Positions 1-8,235 of a DNA stretch of 40,611 nt are shown here, piece after piece. The notes under the pieces are model-generated. The model did not search any database, had not been told where the DNA came from, and saw only the letters and a program-made list of their open reading frames with translations. The stretch spans positions 1 through 40,611 of the forward strand of contig JACPTI010000117.1 in assembly GCA_016192845.1 (NCBI GenBank), given 5' to 3'. Source of the stretch: Acidobacteriota bacterium. Lineage in GTDB: Bacteria > Acidobacteriota > Vicinamibacteria > Vicinamibacterales > UBA2999. The first letter of the stretch is position 1; the number at the start of each line of letters is the position of its first letter. Position numbers and translations under genes: made by a program.

Positions 1-432
1 CCAGAGCGCCGTCGAGACCGCGATGACGACCGGTGCGCGGAGGCTCGTCTCGACGACCGAGCCGAAGAGCACGCCGACGAGGCCGGCGGGGATCGTCGCG
101 ATCACGAGGATCAGCGCGACCCGGCGCGACATCGTGCCGGCCGCCATCGCGAGCAGCGGCGTCTGCTGCTGCACGATCGGGTTCTCCACAATATCGGCCA
201 GCAGGGTCGACGCGCCAATCCGCACGCCGCCGTTCATCGACCTGATCCCTTGTAGCTCCTTGAGGTGCCGGATGGGCACCAGGCGCTCCGGCGACGCCAG
301 ATGGTCCTTCATCTCGCCGAGCAGATCGGTGCCGCCGGCGAGGATCGCGGTGCGACCGAACGTCTTCTCGCTGCCGAGCTGAGCGGCGGCGTCCCTCAGC
401 GTGGCGGGCCGGCTGTAGCTGAAGTTATTCAT
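1..432 (-). CDS. Molybdenum hydroxylase FAD-binding subunit (XdhB/YagS-like), 5' part, chimeric with a UppP-like segment at the window edge
   Basis: The protein starts at an ATG at 432 and is open to the edge. Residues 1 to about 100 look like the FAD subunit of xanthine dehydrogenase-type enzymes: an N-terminal FxYxRPAT start, the FAD loop ILAGGTDLLGEMK (residues 30-42) and IGASTLLADI (72-81). This subunit passes electrons from the 2Fe-2S protein to the acceptor and fits the two genes upstream. From about residue 102 the character changes. RRVALILVIATIPAGLVGVL, followed by an RAPVVIAV segment, is a hydrophobic stretch typical of undecaprenyl-diphosphatase (UppP/BacA), and the expected second FAD motif (NxATxGGN type) does not appear. 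The switch falls near 125-145. It is either an in-frame genomic fusion or, more likely at a contig edge, a misassembly. The first 100 residues are secure; the UppP reading is a recognition by eye. Confidence 0.75.
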   Translation of the reverse strand, partial: MNNFSYSRPATLRDAAAQLGSEKTFGRTAILAGGTDLLGEMKDHLASPERLVPIRHLKELQGIRSMNGGVRIGASTLLADIVENPIVQQQTPLLAMAAGTMSRRVALILVIATIPAGLVGVLFGSVVETSLRAPVVIAVSTALW

Positions 433-444
433 GGCATCATCCTG

Positions 445-464
445 GTCCGGCTATAAAGCCGGAC
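445..464. repeat. Short dispersed palindrome (GTCCGGC..GCCGGAC family), copy 1
   Basis: A perfect 8-bp stem (gtccggct / agccggac) with a 4-base ATAA loop fills the 45-base gap between the Mo-subunit stop and the FAD-subunit start. Read on the minus strand it is preceded by CGTAGCGTCC. The same combination occurs on the plus strand at 12498-12537, so this is a dispersed family rather than a local terminator. There is no T-tract, and its role is unknown. Confidence 0.6.
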
Positions 465-477
465 GCTACGTACGACA

Positions 478-2751
478 CTAGGCCGTGCGGCTGGCGGCAG
501 GCCGCTGCTCGCCGAGCGCGTGCAGGATCCGCGCACGGGTGAACGGGACTTCGCGGAGGCGCACGCCAATCGCGTTGTAGATGGCGTTGGCGACGGCGGC
601 CATACCCGGGTGGCACGGGTTCTCACCGAGCCCCTTGGCGCCGTACGGCCCCAGGATCCCTTCGTTCGGAATGATGACCGGCTCGACCACGCGCGGGTCG
701 AAGTCGAGCGCCGTCGGCGGCTTCAGGTCGATGAAGCTGGCCGTCAGGCACCCGCCGGTCCGCGGGTCGAACCGCAGCTCCTCGGCCTGTGTCAGCGCGA
801 GACCCTGAATGGTGCCGCCCTCGATCTGATTCTCGACGACGGTCACGTTGATGGGGCGCCCGAGGTCGTGGGCGGCGATGTACTTGAGTATCCGGAACTT
901 GCCGGTTTCCCGATCGACTTCGACCTCCACGAAGTGCGCGCCCGTCGTCCGCTCGACGTCCATGCCGACTTGCGGCTGGGTCGTCTGACCGTCGCCCACG
1001 ACGCTGCGGCCGCGCCGCTGCATCACCTCGGCCAGCTTCACGTTGCGCGACGGATCGGCTTTGACGCGAACGACCGAATCACGGATCTCAAGGTCCGCCG
1101 GCGGCGCGTTGTTCAACATCGGGCTGGCGGACGCGAGAATCTGCTGCAGCGCGTCGCGGGCGGCCGCCTCGACGGCGCGTCCGGTGCCCTGGAGCGTCCG
1201 GTTTCCCTGGCTGCCGCCGTCGTACGGCGCCACCTCGGTGTCCCCGGCAGTCGTCCTGAACGTCGAGAGCGGAATGCCGAGCACCTCGCTGGCAATCATC
1301 GCCAGCGTCGTACGGCTGCCGGTGCCGATGTCGGTGGACGAATAGTAGACGTGCGCGCTCCCGTCGAGGTTCACCTTCACGGTGGCACCGCCGATCCCGC
1401 CGCCGCCGCCGCGCTCGGTGCACGCGACGCCGATGCCGCGCGCCAGGGGGCCCGACTGTCCATCGCCCGGGACCGGGTTGCGCCGGTTCCAGCCGATGCG
1501 TCTGGCGCCCTCTTCCAGGCACTTATCCAGCACCTGCGACATCACGCGCCCGTCCTCGGTGCCCGAGCCGCCGCGCGCGATCGGGTCGCCGCTCCGCTTG
1601 ACGTTCTGCAGGCGGAACTCCATCGGGTCCATGCCGAGCTCGTGCGCGAGCTCGTCCATGGCCGATTCGATGCCGAACGTCTCCTGCGGGTCTCCGACGC
1701 CGCGGGTCGGGCCCGTGTTCGGAATGTTCGTGTGGACGCGGTACTGCTCCGTCCGTACGTGCGGCGTCCGGTACACGTGCGTCGCCTGGTTGCCCAGACC
1801 GCCGAGCCGCGTGTGGTACGCGCCCTGATTGATGTACGCCTTGACGTGCAGCGCGTGAAGGGTACCGTCCCTCTTCGCGCCGACCTTGACGTACATCTTC
1901 GTCTCGAACCGCGTGTTCGAGTCGAGAATCTCCTCTTCGCGCGTGTACTGGAGCTTGACCGGCAGCCGCGCCTTGCGCGCCAGCAGCGACGCGAGGATCT
2001 CGTCGGTGTGCGGCGCGCTCTTGGTGCCGAAGCCGCCGCCGACGTAGCTGGCGATGATCCGGACGTTGCCGTCGGGCAGGTTGAACTGCGCGGCGAGGCT
2101 CCCGTGCACCCGGAAGGGTGACTGCGTCGAGGCCCACACCGTCAGCTTGTCGCCCTCCCACTGCGCGATGCAGGCGCGCGGCTCCATCGATCCGCTCCAC
2201 ATCGTCGGGCAGCGGTAGACGCGCTCGATCACCTTGTCGCACTCCGCAAAGCCCTGCTCGATGTTCCCGCGGGTCAGGATGCGCGGCTGCCCCTCGAGGT
2301 TGCCGTCGCTGAAGAGCTGCGGTGCGCCCGGCTTGAGCGCTTCTTCGGGATCGAGCACGAACGATAGCGGCTCGTACTGGACGTCGATGCGCGTCAGCGC
2401 CTTGTCCGCCGTTTCGTCGTCAACCGCAGCCACGGCCGCGACCGCCTCGCCGCTGAAGCGGACGTGTTCGTTGAGCGCGTACTGCCGGTGCCCCCAGATC
2501 ATTACTTTGGGCGAATCCTTGTACGTGATGACCGCCCTCACGCCCGGCATCGCTTCCGCTCTACTGGAGTCGATCTTGACGATGCGGGCATGGGCGTGGG
2601 GGCTGCGGAGCACGCGGGCCACCAGCATGTTGGGGAGCTCGATGTCGCCCGTGTACTTGGCGCGGCCGGTGACGCGCTCGACGGCGTCGATGTTCGGACC
2701 GCGCTTGCCGATGACGTGCAGCGGCCCGCCGGGTAACGACTGCTGAGCCAT
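478..2751 (-). CDS. Xanthine dehydrogenase/aldehyde oxidase family molybdopterin-binding subunit
   Basis: This 757-residue large subunit of a molybdenum hydroxylase oxidises aldehydes or N-heterocycles by water-derived hydroxylation; the substrate cannot be told from sequence. It has the N-terminal domain of this family (VTGRAKYTGDIELPNML, residues 27-43). The molybdopterin loop VGGGFGTK is at 237-244, and GTGSRTTLAMIA and GGSQGNRTLQGTGRAV follow. The active-site glutamate is in GAKGLGE (Glu710). A GGAGG site lies 6 bases before the ATG. The gene follows the 2Fe-2S subunit by 9 bases and precedes the FAD subunit, giving the order 2Fe-2S, Mo, FAD. It has no signal peptide of its own. In the YagTSR/PaoABC type the large subunit is carried across by the Tat signal of its 2Fe-2S partner, and I infer the same here. 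Confidence 0.93.
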   Translation of the reverse strand: MAQQSLPGGPLHVIGKRGPNIDAVERVTGRAKYTGDIELPNMLVARVLRSPHAHARIVKIDSSRAEAMPGVRAVITYKDSPKVMIWGHRQYALNEHVRFSGEAVAAVAAVDDETADKALTRIDVQYEPLSFVLDPEEALKPGAPQLFSDGNLEGQPRILTRGNIEQGFAECDKVIERVYRCPTMWSGSMEPRACIAQWEGDKLTVWASTQSPFRVHGSLAAQFNLPDGNVRIIASYVGGGFGTKSAPHTDEILASLLARKARLPVKLQYTREEEILDSNTRFETKMYVKVGAKRDGTLHALHVKAYINQGAYHTRLGGLGNQATHVYRTPHVRTEQYRVHTNIPNTGPTRGVGDPQETFGIESAMDELAHELGMDPMEFRLQNVKRSGDPIARGGSGTEDGRVMSQVLDKCLEEGARRIGWNRRNPVPGDGQSGPLARGIGVACTERGGGGGIGGATVKVNLDGSAHVYYSSTDIGTGSRTTLAMIASEVLGIPLSTFRTTAGDTEVAPYDGGSQGNRTLQGTGRAVEAAARDALQQILASASPMLNNAPPADLEIRDSVVRVKADPSRNVKLAEVMQRRGRSVVGDGQTTQPQVGMDVERTTGAHFVEVEVDRETGKFRILKYIAAHDLGRPINVTVVENQIEGGTIQGLALTQAEELRFDPRTGGCLTASFIDLKPPTALDFDPRVVEPVIIPNEGILGPYGAKGLGENPCHPGMAAVANAIYNAIGVRLREVPFTRARILHALGEQRPAASRTA

Positions 2752-2760
2752 GCTGTCCTC

Positions 2761-3381
2761 CTACGCACGCATCAGGCGGGAGGCCGCCATCACCGACTCG
2801 AGAATCTTCTTGTACGCGGCGCAGCGGCACAGGTTGCCGCTCAGCGCCAGACGCGCCTGCTCTTCGGTCGGATTCGGCACGCGATCGAGGAACGCTTTCG
2901 TCGACATGATCTGCCCCGACGTGCAGAAGCCGCACTGGTAGCCGCTCTGCTCGATGAACGCCTGCTGAATGGGATGCAGCCGGTCGTCTTTGGTCAGGCC
3001 TTCGATCGTGAGCACTTCTCCGCCGGTGGCTTCGAGCGCGAGCGTCGTGCAGGAGTAGACCGTCCGGCCGTTGAGAATGACCGTGCAGGCCCCGCACTGC
3101 AGGCGGTCGCAGCCCATCTTCGTGCCGGTGAGCTTGAGGTCCTCGCGGAGGAACTGCAGCAGCGTCGTCCGGTTGGAGATTTCCTTGCGGTACGCGACGC
3201 CGTTGACTTTCAGCTCGACCGTCGTCCGGTGGGGATCGGGCTCGGTGGCATCGGGCAGTTGCGCGTCGGCCGCCCCGGGAATCAGCGAGGCCGACAGCGC
3301 GCCGGTGGCGACGGCGCCCCCTTTGAGAAACGCCCGTCGCGAAACTGACTGGTCTGGTGTGTCGCGGTGATCGTCCGCCAT
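2761..3381 (-). CDS. Tat-exported 2Fe-2S subunit of molybdenum hydroxylase (YagT/PaoA-like)
   Basis: This 206-residue protein has a twin-arginine signal (SRRAFLKGG, residues 14-22) followed by a hydrophobic alanine-rich stretch ending near ADA at 40. It then carries two [2Fe-2S] domains. The ferredoxin-like cluster uses Cys91, Cys96, Cys99 and Cys111, and the second cluster uses Cys150, Cys153, Cys185 and Cys187 (CGFC and CRC motifs). It relays electrons from the molybdenum site to the FAD subunit. The Tat signal places the complex in the periplasm. It is first in the three-gene set and diverges from the receptor gene at 3618. The extra N-terminal signal distinguishes it from cytosolic XdhC-type subunits. 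Confidence 0.93.
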   Translation of the reverse strand: MADDHRDTPDQSVSRRAFLKGGAVATGALSASLIPGAADAQLPDATEPDPHRTTVELKVNGVAYRKEISNRTTLLQFLREDLKLTGTKMGCDRLQCGACTVILNGRTVYSCTTLALEATGGEVLTIEGLTKDDRLHPIQQAFIEQSGYQCGFCTSGQIMSTKAFLDRVPNPTEEQARLALSGNLCRCAAYKKILESVMAASRLMRA

Positions 3382-3492
3382 GTCGCCCCCCAGCGGTGCC
3401 GACGAGGTGTGCGAATGTAGTGTCGCAGGATTAGAGGTCGAGTCTAGACGAGCCCCTCAGGCGGGTCAAGCGCTTTCGCCGTCTGTTTGTCC

Positions 3493-3591
3493 TTTGCGGA
3501 TGGGGGGCCGCTTCGCTATAGTCGCGGCGATTCCGACTCACTCCTGCACGTCCGTCCATCCGTCCGGGGATGTGTCGGTCTATCTGTCTGG
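3493..3591 (+). promoter_or_regulatory. Candidate promoter and octad-repeat leader of the TonB-dependent receptor
   Basis: The 236-base divergent gap must hold promoters for both flanking units. On the plus strand the best -10 match is TATAGT (3517-3522), with a weak TTTGCG (3493-3498) 18 bases upstream. Between it and the start lie two related tracts, GTCCGTCCATCCGTCC (3550-3565) and GTCGGTCTATCTGTCT (3574-3589). They are 24 bases apart and built on an 8-base period. No inverted partner is present, so they differ from the hairpin elements elsewhere. The promoter call is weak. Confidence 0.3.
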
Positions 3592-3617
3592 CCCTCGTCA
3601 CAGCTCTGGAGGTCGGA

Positions 3618-6518
3618 ATGACGCCAAAGGTGCTCGCCTGTGCCGTGGTTGCTGTACTCACATATGTCCCTGCCTACGCGCAGCTTGGCGGCGCTGCCAA
3701 TGTCGGGGGCACCGTCGTCGATGAATCCGGCGGCGCGCTGCCGGGCGTCACCGTCACCGTCGCGAACACGGCGACGGGGCGCTCGCAGACGCTCGTGACG
3801 GGCGATGACGGCCGATACCGGGCCGTGGCACTCGTTCCGGGTCCCTATGAGGTCACCGCTGAACTCCAGGGGTTTGCGACCGTACGTCGCGCCATTACGC
3901 TCGTCGTCGGCGCCGAAGCCGAGCTCAGCTTCACGCTCGGCGTGGCGAGCATCGCCGAAACGGTAACCGTCGTCGGCGAAGCGCCACTGGTCGAGGTGGC
4001 CCGGTCGCAGCCTTCGTCGGTGATCACAGGGACCCAGCTCGAAGCGCTGCCGGTGCTGTCGCGCAACTTCCTGGTGCTGGCGCAGCTGCTGCCGGGCGCG
4101 GCGCCGATCAGCCGCACGCCCTCCACGCTGCCTCGCAACGGCGTCACGAAGTTCGGCGCGGTGCCCGACCAGCGGTACGCGTTCACCACGCAGATCGACG
4201 GCGGCGACGTCGACGATGCGATCTGGGGCCTGCCCACCATCAACCTGAGCCAGGATGCGATTGCCGAATTCAAGGTGTACCGCAACCAGTTCGATGCTCA
4301 GTACGGCAAAGCCACCACGGCCGTGGTCTCGGTCGTGACCAAATCGGGCACCAACCGCATGAGCGGCAGCGGCTACTACTTCGGCCGCGATCGCGGGCTC
4401 AACGCGACGAACGCGTTTGCCACGGACAAGCCGCCGTTCAGCCAGACGCGCATCGGGTACTCGCTGGGGGGCCCGGTGTCCCAGAACCGCACGCACCACT
4501 TCTCGGCGTACGAAGGGCTGTTCGTCAACACAGCAGACATCGTCGCGCTGCCGCCCACCAATCCGTTTGCGGCACAAGAGAACGGGACCTACGACAAGCG
4601 GGTGCGCCGGCGCAATTTCGATGCGCGAGTCGATCATCGCTTCAACGACTCTCACAACATGTACGTCCGGTACGCGTACGACTTCTACGGCGACTACGCC
4701 CCCGACAAAGGGATGCGGGTGCTCGACCGCGGCCTGTTGACACTGCCTCCCACCGGTCTGAGCGACTTCAGCAGGTCCTACAGCACCGTGGCGGAAGAGA
4801 ACTGGATTTTGTCCGGCAGGGCCGTCAACACGCTGCGCGCCCACGTGCTGATTCACCGCCTGTACGCGGAGCCGACCTTCTACGGGCAGGGCGTGCAGCG
4901 CCCGTCGTTCACCGGTCTCGGCGCCGGTTGGGGCCAGCAGCAGCAGAGCCCGCAGCGGTTCCCGCGCGAGCGGCTGACGATCAGCGAAGCGCTTCTGATC
5001 ACCAGGGGGAAGCACGATCTGAACATCGGCGGCGAGCTCACGAAAGGACACTACGGCTTCGACGCGCACCACAACGAGGGCGGGCTCTGGTTCTTCACCA
5101 CTGACACGCCGTTCGAACGGAACAATCCGGCGACTTACCCCACCCAGTTCACGATCCGGGCGTCATCGAACACGTTGGGGATCCTCGAGCACCGTGCAAC
5201 TCAGATCGCCGCGTACATCTCGGACACCTACCGCGTGCACCCGCGCTGGACCCTGAACCTCGGGCTTCGTTGGGACTTCGACACGAATCTGCGTGATAAC
5301 CACGTCATCAATCGGATGCTCGACGACTCGCAGTTTGCCGGGATCGAGAACTTCGTGAGCCGGGATCGCGGCAATCAGTACGACGCGTTCCAGCCGCGGG
5401 TGGGGGCGACGTGGGACGTCCGCGGCGACGGCACACTGGTGGCCCGCGGCGGCTACGGCATCTACGTCACGCGGAACCGGCAGTGGTTCTCGGTGAGCTC
5501 CCAGCACGCCAACTTTGGCGCCTCGCAGCTCGTCACCGACAGGGCCCTCCTGGGGCAGTGCTATCCCTCGATCGAGTGTGTCCTCGCGGGCGCCGGCAGC
5601 GGTCTGCGAACCGTGCAGCTCATTACCGACGACTTCGCGTTCCCCTATCAACGCACGGCCACCGCGGGCGTCGGCTGGCAGGTCACGTCCTCGACGTCGC
5701 TCGATGTGGATGTGGTGCACTCGTACCTGCCGAACGCGTGGGGAGGCGACGATGCGAATCTGCCCGCCAGCGGCGCGATCAGCGTGAGCAACCCGCGCCC
5801 GGTGCGGACGCTCGGCCGCGTCATCATGGTGGGCCCGCCGATCACCAAGAGCTGGTACGACGCGCTGGAGATGCAGGTCCGGCAGCGCGTGCGCGGCGGC
5901 AACAGCCTGCAGGTGTCCTACACGCTGTCGCGGGCAATGATGGACGGCGTCACGCGCGAAACCACCCTCCGCTCGTTCCAGCGCGCCTCGCTCGAGACGC
6001 TCAGGCGCACCGGGCGGTCGTTCGAATACGGGTACAATCCGACCGACACGCGCCACAACCTCGCTGTCTCCGCCTCGTTCGAGCTGCCGCTTGGGTTCCA
6101 GGTGAGCGGCATTGCCCGCGTCATCAGCGCCGAGCCGCTCTCGGTCACCACGGGGCTCGACCTCGACGGCGATGCCATTACCCTGGACCGCCCGCTGGGG
6201 CTGCCGCCGACGGTCGGTCGCGGGAATCTGCGGGAGCAGCTCGAGATCATCAACACGTACCGCGCAACGCTGAATCTGGCTCCATTCACGATGGACCGGA
6301 TCAAGGTGCAGGCACCGGCCAAGCACATCGACATCCGGCTCACACGGCGCGTGAACATCGGACAGGCCCGGATGGAGCTCTTTGCCGAGGCATTCAACCT
6401 CACGAACTTCGTCAACGTGTATGGCGCGAACGGCAATATCCGTCTGGCGTCATTCAACGCGCCCACCGGCGCGCTCGACGCCAGGCAGATTCAGTGGGGC
6501 GCGCGCTACGCGTTCTGA
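3618..6518 (+). CDS. Oar-like TonB-dependent receptor with carboxypeptidase-regulatory-like domain
   Basis: This outer-membrane protein has 966 residues from the ATG at 3618. That start is chosen because GGAGG ends 5 bases upstream and a signal peptide follows directly (residues 1-21, cleavage after AYA). The frame is open to an ATG at 3570, but that adds only a poor leader. Residues about 28-105 form a carboxypeptidase-regulatory-like beta-sandwich (GTVVDESGGALPGVTV ... GPYEVTAELQGF). A TonB plug follows (VTVVGEAPLVEV ... IDGGDVDD), then a long beta-barrel with many aromatic-ended strands and a terminal phenylalanine (ARYAF). Acidobacteriota carry many such receptors for large ligands; the ligand is unknown. 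A TonB-type gene is at 30617. Confidence 0.9.
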   Translation: MTPKVLACAVVAVLTYVPAYAQLGGAANVGGTVVDESGGALPGVTVTVANTATGRSQTLVTGDDGRYRAVALVPGPYEVTAELQGFATVRRAITLVVGAEAELSFTLGVASIAETVTVVGEAPLVEVARSQPSSVITGTQLEALPVLSRNFLVLAQLLPGAAPISRTPSTLPRNGVTKFGAVPDQRYAFTTQIDGGDVDDAIWGLPTINLSQDAIAEFKVYRNQFDAQYGKATTAVVSVVTKSGTNRMSGSGYYFGRDRGLNATNAFATDKPPFSQTRIGYSLGGPVSQNRTHHFSAYEGLFVNTADIVALPPTNPFAAQENGTYDKRVRRRNFDARVDHRFNDSHNMYVRYAYDFYGDYAPDKGMRVLDRGLLTLPPTGLSDFSRSYSTVAEENWILSGRAVNTLRAHVLIHRLYAEPTFYGQGVQRPSFTGLGAGWGQQQQSPQRFPRERLTISEALLITRGKHDLNIGGELTKGHYGFDAHHNEGGLWFFTTDTPFERNNPATYPTQFTIRASSNTLGILEHRATQIAAYISDTYRVHPRWTLNLGLRWDFDTNLRDNHVINRMLDDSQFAGIENFVSRDRGNQYDAFQPRVGATWDVRGDGTLVARGGYGIYVTRNRQWFSVSSQHANFGASQLVTDRALLGQCYPSIECVLAGAGSGLRTVQLITDDFAFPYQRTATAGVGWQVTSSTSLDVDVVHSYLPNAWGGDDANLPASGAISVSNPRPVRTLGRVIMVGPPITKSWYDALEMQVRQRVRGGNSLQVSYTLSRAMMDGVTRETTLRSFQRASLETLRRTGRSFEYGYNPTDTRHNLAVSASFELPLGFQVSGIARVISAEPLSVTTGLDLDGDAITLDRPLGLPPTVGRGNLREQLEIINTYRATLNLAPFTMDRIKVQAPAKHIDIRLTRRVNIGQARMELFAEAFNLTNFVNVYGANGNIRLASFNAPTGALDARQIQWGARYAF

Positions 6519-6529
6519 GGTCACGGCGT

Positions 6530-6556
6530 GGCCAGGCGATAGAAGTACGCCTGGCC
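6530..6556. terminator. Hairpin between convergent genes
   Basis: A perfect 9-bp inverted repeat (ggccaggcg / cgcctggcc) with a 9-base loop starts 12 bases after the receptor stop codon. It sits between convergent genes and could terminate the receptor transcript. There is no T-tract, so Rho-independent action is uncertain. The rest of the 146-base gap (to 6664) shows nothing recognisable. Confidence 0.45.
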
Positions 6557-6664
6557 GACCCAGCCGGCGAGAGGATGAGCGTCGACGAGAGCGCCCCGCC
6601 GGCCGTCGCGATCTTCGTCCGCCATGTCAACTTCCGTAGGCGATCTGGCCGGGGTCTAGACCAT

Positions 6665-7621
6665 TCATCGAGGAAAGACAAAAGGATCGGCCGGCGGCGG
6701 CGCCGTCTTCGGATCCTTCAGACGCGGCCGCGCGGCATTGATGGCCGCCACGGTCGTGCGAATCATGTGCCACCCTTCGTTCACGCGCCGGACGATGTCG
6801 TCGGCGCTTGTTGCGGTGATGTTACAGGCAATTTTGTACGCTCGGCAGGCCGCCAGAATCTTCTGACGCGCCGCCTCGACGTCCGGATGGTTCTGAGGCA
6901 CGCCGAGCCCATGGGCGAGGTCGTTGCCGGCACCGATGAAGAGCGAGCCGACGCCCGGCACGGCCGCGATCTTGTCGACGTTGGCGAGCCCTTCCGCCGA
7001 CTCGATCATCATCGTCGCGAGCAGGTCGCCGCCGGGATCGAGCGGCCAGACATCGGCGTGGCGCTCGTACTCCTCGGTCGTCACGCCCCAGATCCACGTT
7101 GCATTGGCCGGTCCGGCGCCGCGGACGCCTTTCGGCAGCGGATACTTCGCGTCACGCCTGGGCGGGTACCGCATGTAGCTGACGGCGGCGCGCGCCTGCT
7201 CCGGCGTGTCGACCCCGTTGAAGAAGATGCCGTGCAGCCCCATGTCGAGCGCCTGCTTGACCACCCACCCCGACTCGTCCGCCTCGGGCGGAAAGCGCGC
7301 CATGAGCGCGACATTCGGCTGGAGGTTGCCTTTCCTCACGACCATCGCCCGGTCGGTCATCCAGAGATGGAACTGATAGAGCGCGGGCAGGTCGAGCGGG
7401 TTGTGCTCCATGTCGACGTAGATGTAGTCGACCGGCGCGCGCGCCGCGGCCCGGGCCGATCCGATCGACATGTCGTTGGTGGCCTGGAGACCGTAGACCG
7501 TCCGCCCCTCGGCCAGCTTCGCGATGACCGGGTTCAGATGCAGGCGCTGCTCGGCAACCTGTGCCGGCAATGCGGCCGCCGCGATCACAAACGCGCCCAG
7601 GAACGCACAGACGAATCGCAT
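6665..7621 (-). CDS. Exported HpcH/HpaI aldolase/citrate lyase family protein
   Basis: This is a class II, metal-dependent pyruvate-type aldolase fold (2-keto-3-deoxy acid cleavage family). Recognisable parts are DYIYVDMEHNPLDLPALYQF (early barrel strands with the conserved EH) and MIESAEGLANVDKIAAVPGV with GAGNDLAHGLG, which hold the Glu and Asp that bind the metal in HpaI. The start is set at the ATG at 7621 because AGGAGG lies 7 bases upstream of it but only 1 base from the ATG at 7627. The chain (318 residues) opens with a signal peptide (VCAFLGAFVIAAAALPAQ). HpaI enzymes are normally cytosolic, so a periplasmic form is unusual. It follows lptE by 80 bases. The substrate is unknown. Confidence 0.82.
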   Translation of the reverse strand: MRFVCAFLGAFVIAAAALPAQVAEQRLHLNPVIAKLAEGRTVYGLQATNDMSIGSARAAARAPVDYIYVDMEHNPLDLPALYQFHLWMTDRAMVVRKGNLQPNVALMARFPPEADESGWVVKQALDMGLHGIFFNGVDTPEQARAAVSYMRYPPRRDAKYPLPKGVRGAGPANATWIWGVTTEEYERHADVWPLDPGGDLLATMMIESAEGLANVDKIAAVPGVGSLFIGAGNDLAHGLGVPQNHPDVEAARQKILAACRAYKIACNITATSADDIVRRVNEGWHMIRTTVAAINAARPRLKDPKTAPPPADPFVFPR

Positions 7622-7701
7622 GCTCATGCCTCCTCCCGCGCGTGGCCTGAATACCTCTTCCGCTACGGAGGGGATTGGGTCCGGTGAGGCCGGATTTTAG
7701 C

Positions 7702-8235
7702 TCAGAACGCCTCGAGGATCGCGGTCACGACCGTACGCGCCACGTCGTCGGCGATGCGGTCGAAGGAGCTGCGTTCCTGGCTGAGAAACGTGGCGCCTTC
7801 GAGCGCCACGTTGCTGCGGGTGCTGAGCTCGTATTCCTCGCGGAACGTCAGCGCGCTGTTCGACCAGAGCACCTGATTCGTACGCGCATCCGTGAACTGC
7901 ACGTTCATCGTCAGCGTGAACTGGTAGCGCGAGGCGAGCTGCTGTTCCGTGAAGCCGATTGGCTGCACCGAAATCGACGTCACGGTTCCGGTTACGACGG
8001 CGTCGGCGCCTTCGGGCACCGGAATCACGGTGTAGCGGCCGCGGCCGATGAACTCGGTGCGAATCTTCTCGGTCAGGATCTGCTCCACCTGGAAGAACGC
8101 GCTGTTGTTCACGAGCGGCGGGATGCCGACAACGTTGATGTAGGCCGGCAGAAACGAGCCGCGGCCGGCCAGGGCGTAGCCGCAGCCCGGCGCGGCAAGG
8201 CCCACGAACAACAGCGACAGAAGGATCTTCTTCAC
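7702..8235 (-). CDS. lptE: LptE-family LPS-assembly lipoprotein
   Basis: This 177-residue lipoprotein has a signal peptide ending in APGC (Cys18 is the lipidated residue) followed by GYALAGRG, the usual LptE opening. The remainder fits the LptE/RlpB fold: an early [25 protein letters not shown] helix, strands through [11 protein letters not shown], and a C-terminal helix ([18 protein letters not shown]). LptE plugs the LptD barrel that places LPS in the outer membrane. The GTG start overlaps the leuS stop by 4 bases (GTGA), the same leuS-lptE order as in enterobacteria. That order is the main support because the family is poorly conserved. Confidence 0.85.
   Translation of the reverse strand: MKKILLSLLFVGLAAPGCGYALAGRGSFLPAYINVVGIPPLVNNSAFFQVEQILTEKIRTEFIGRGRYTVIPVPEGADAVVTGTVTSISVQPIGFTEQQLASRYQFTLTMNVQFTDARTNQVLWSNSALTFREEYELSTRSNVALEGATFLSQERSSFDRIADDVARTVVTAILEAF

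Noticed and set aside
520..2121. 533-codon plus-strand frame opposite the Mo subunit
   Set aside because: It is the antisense shadow of a strongly conserved gene in GC-rich DNA; the product is Arg/Val/Asp-rich without any family motif. The same applies to 8481-10979 (opposite leuS), 17926-19350, 21013-23076 and 27767-29626.
3550..3589. A twelfth tandem-word hairpin before the receptor gene
   Set aside because: The GTCC/GTCT tracts have an 8-base period but no inverted partner and lie in a divergent promoter region, unlike the others.
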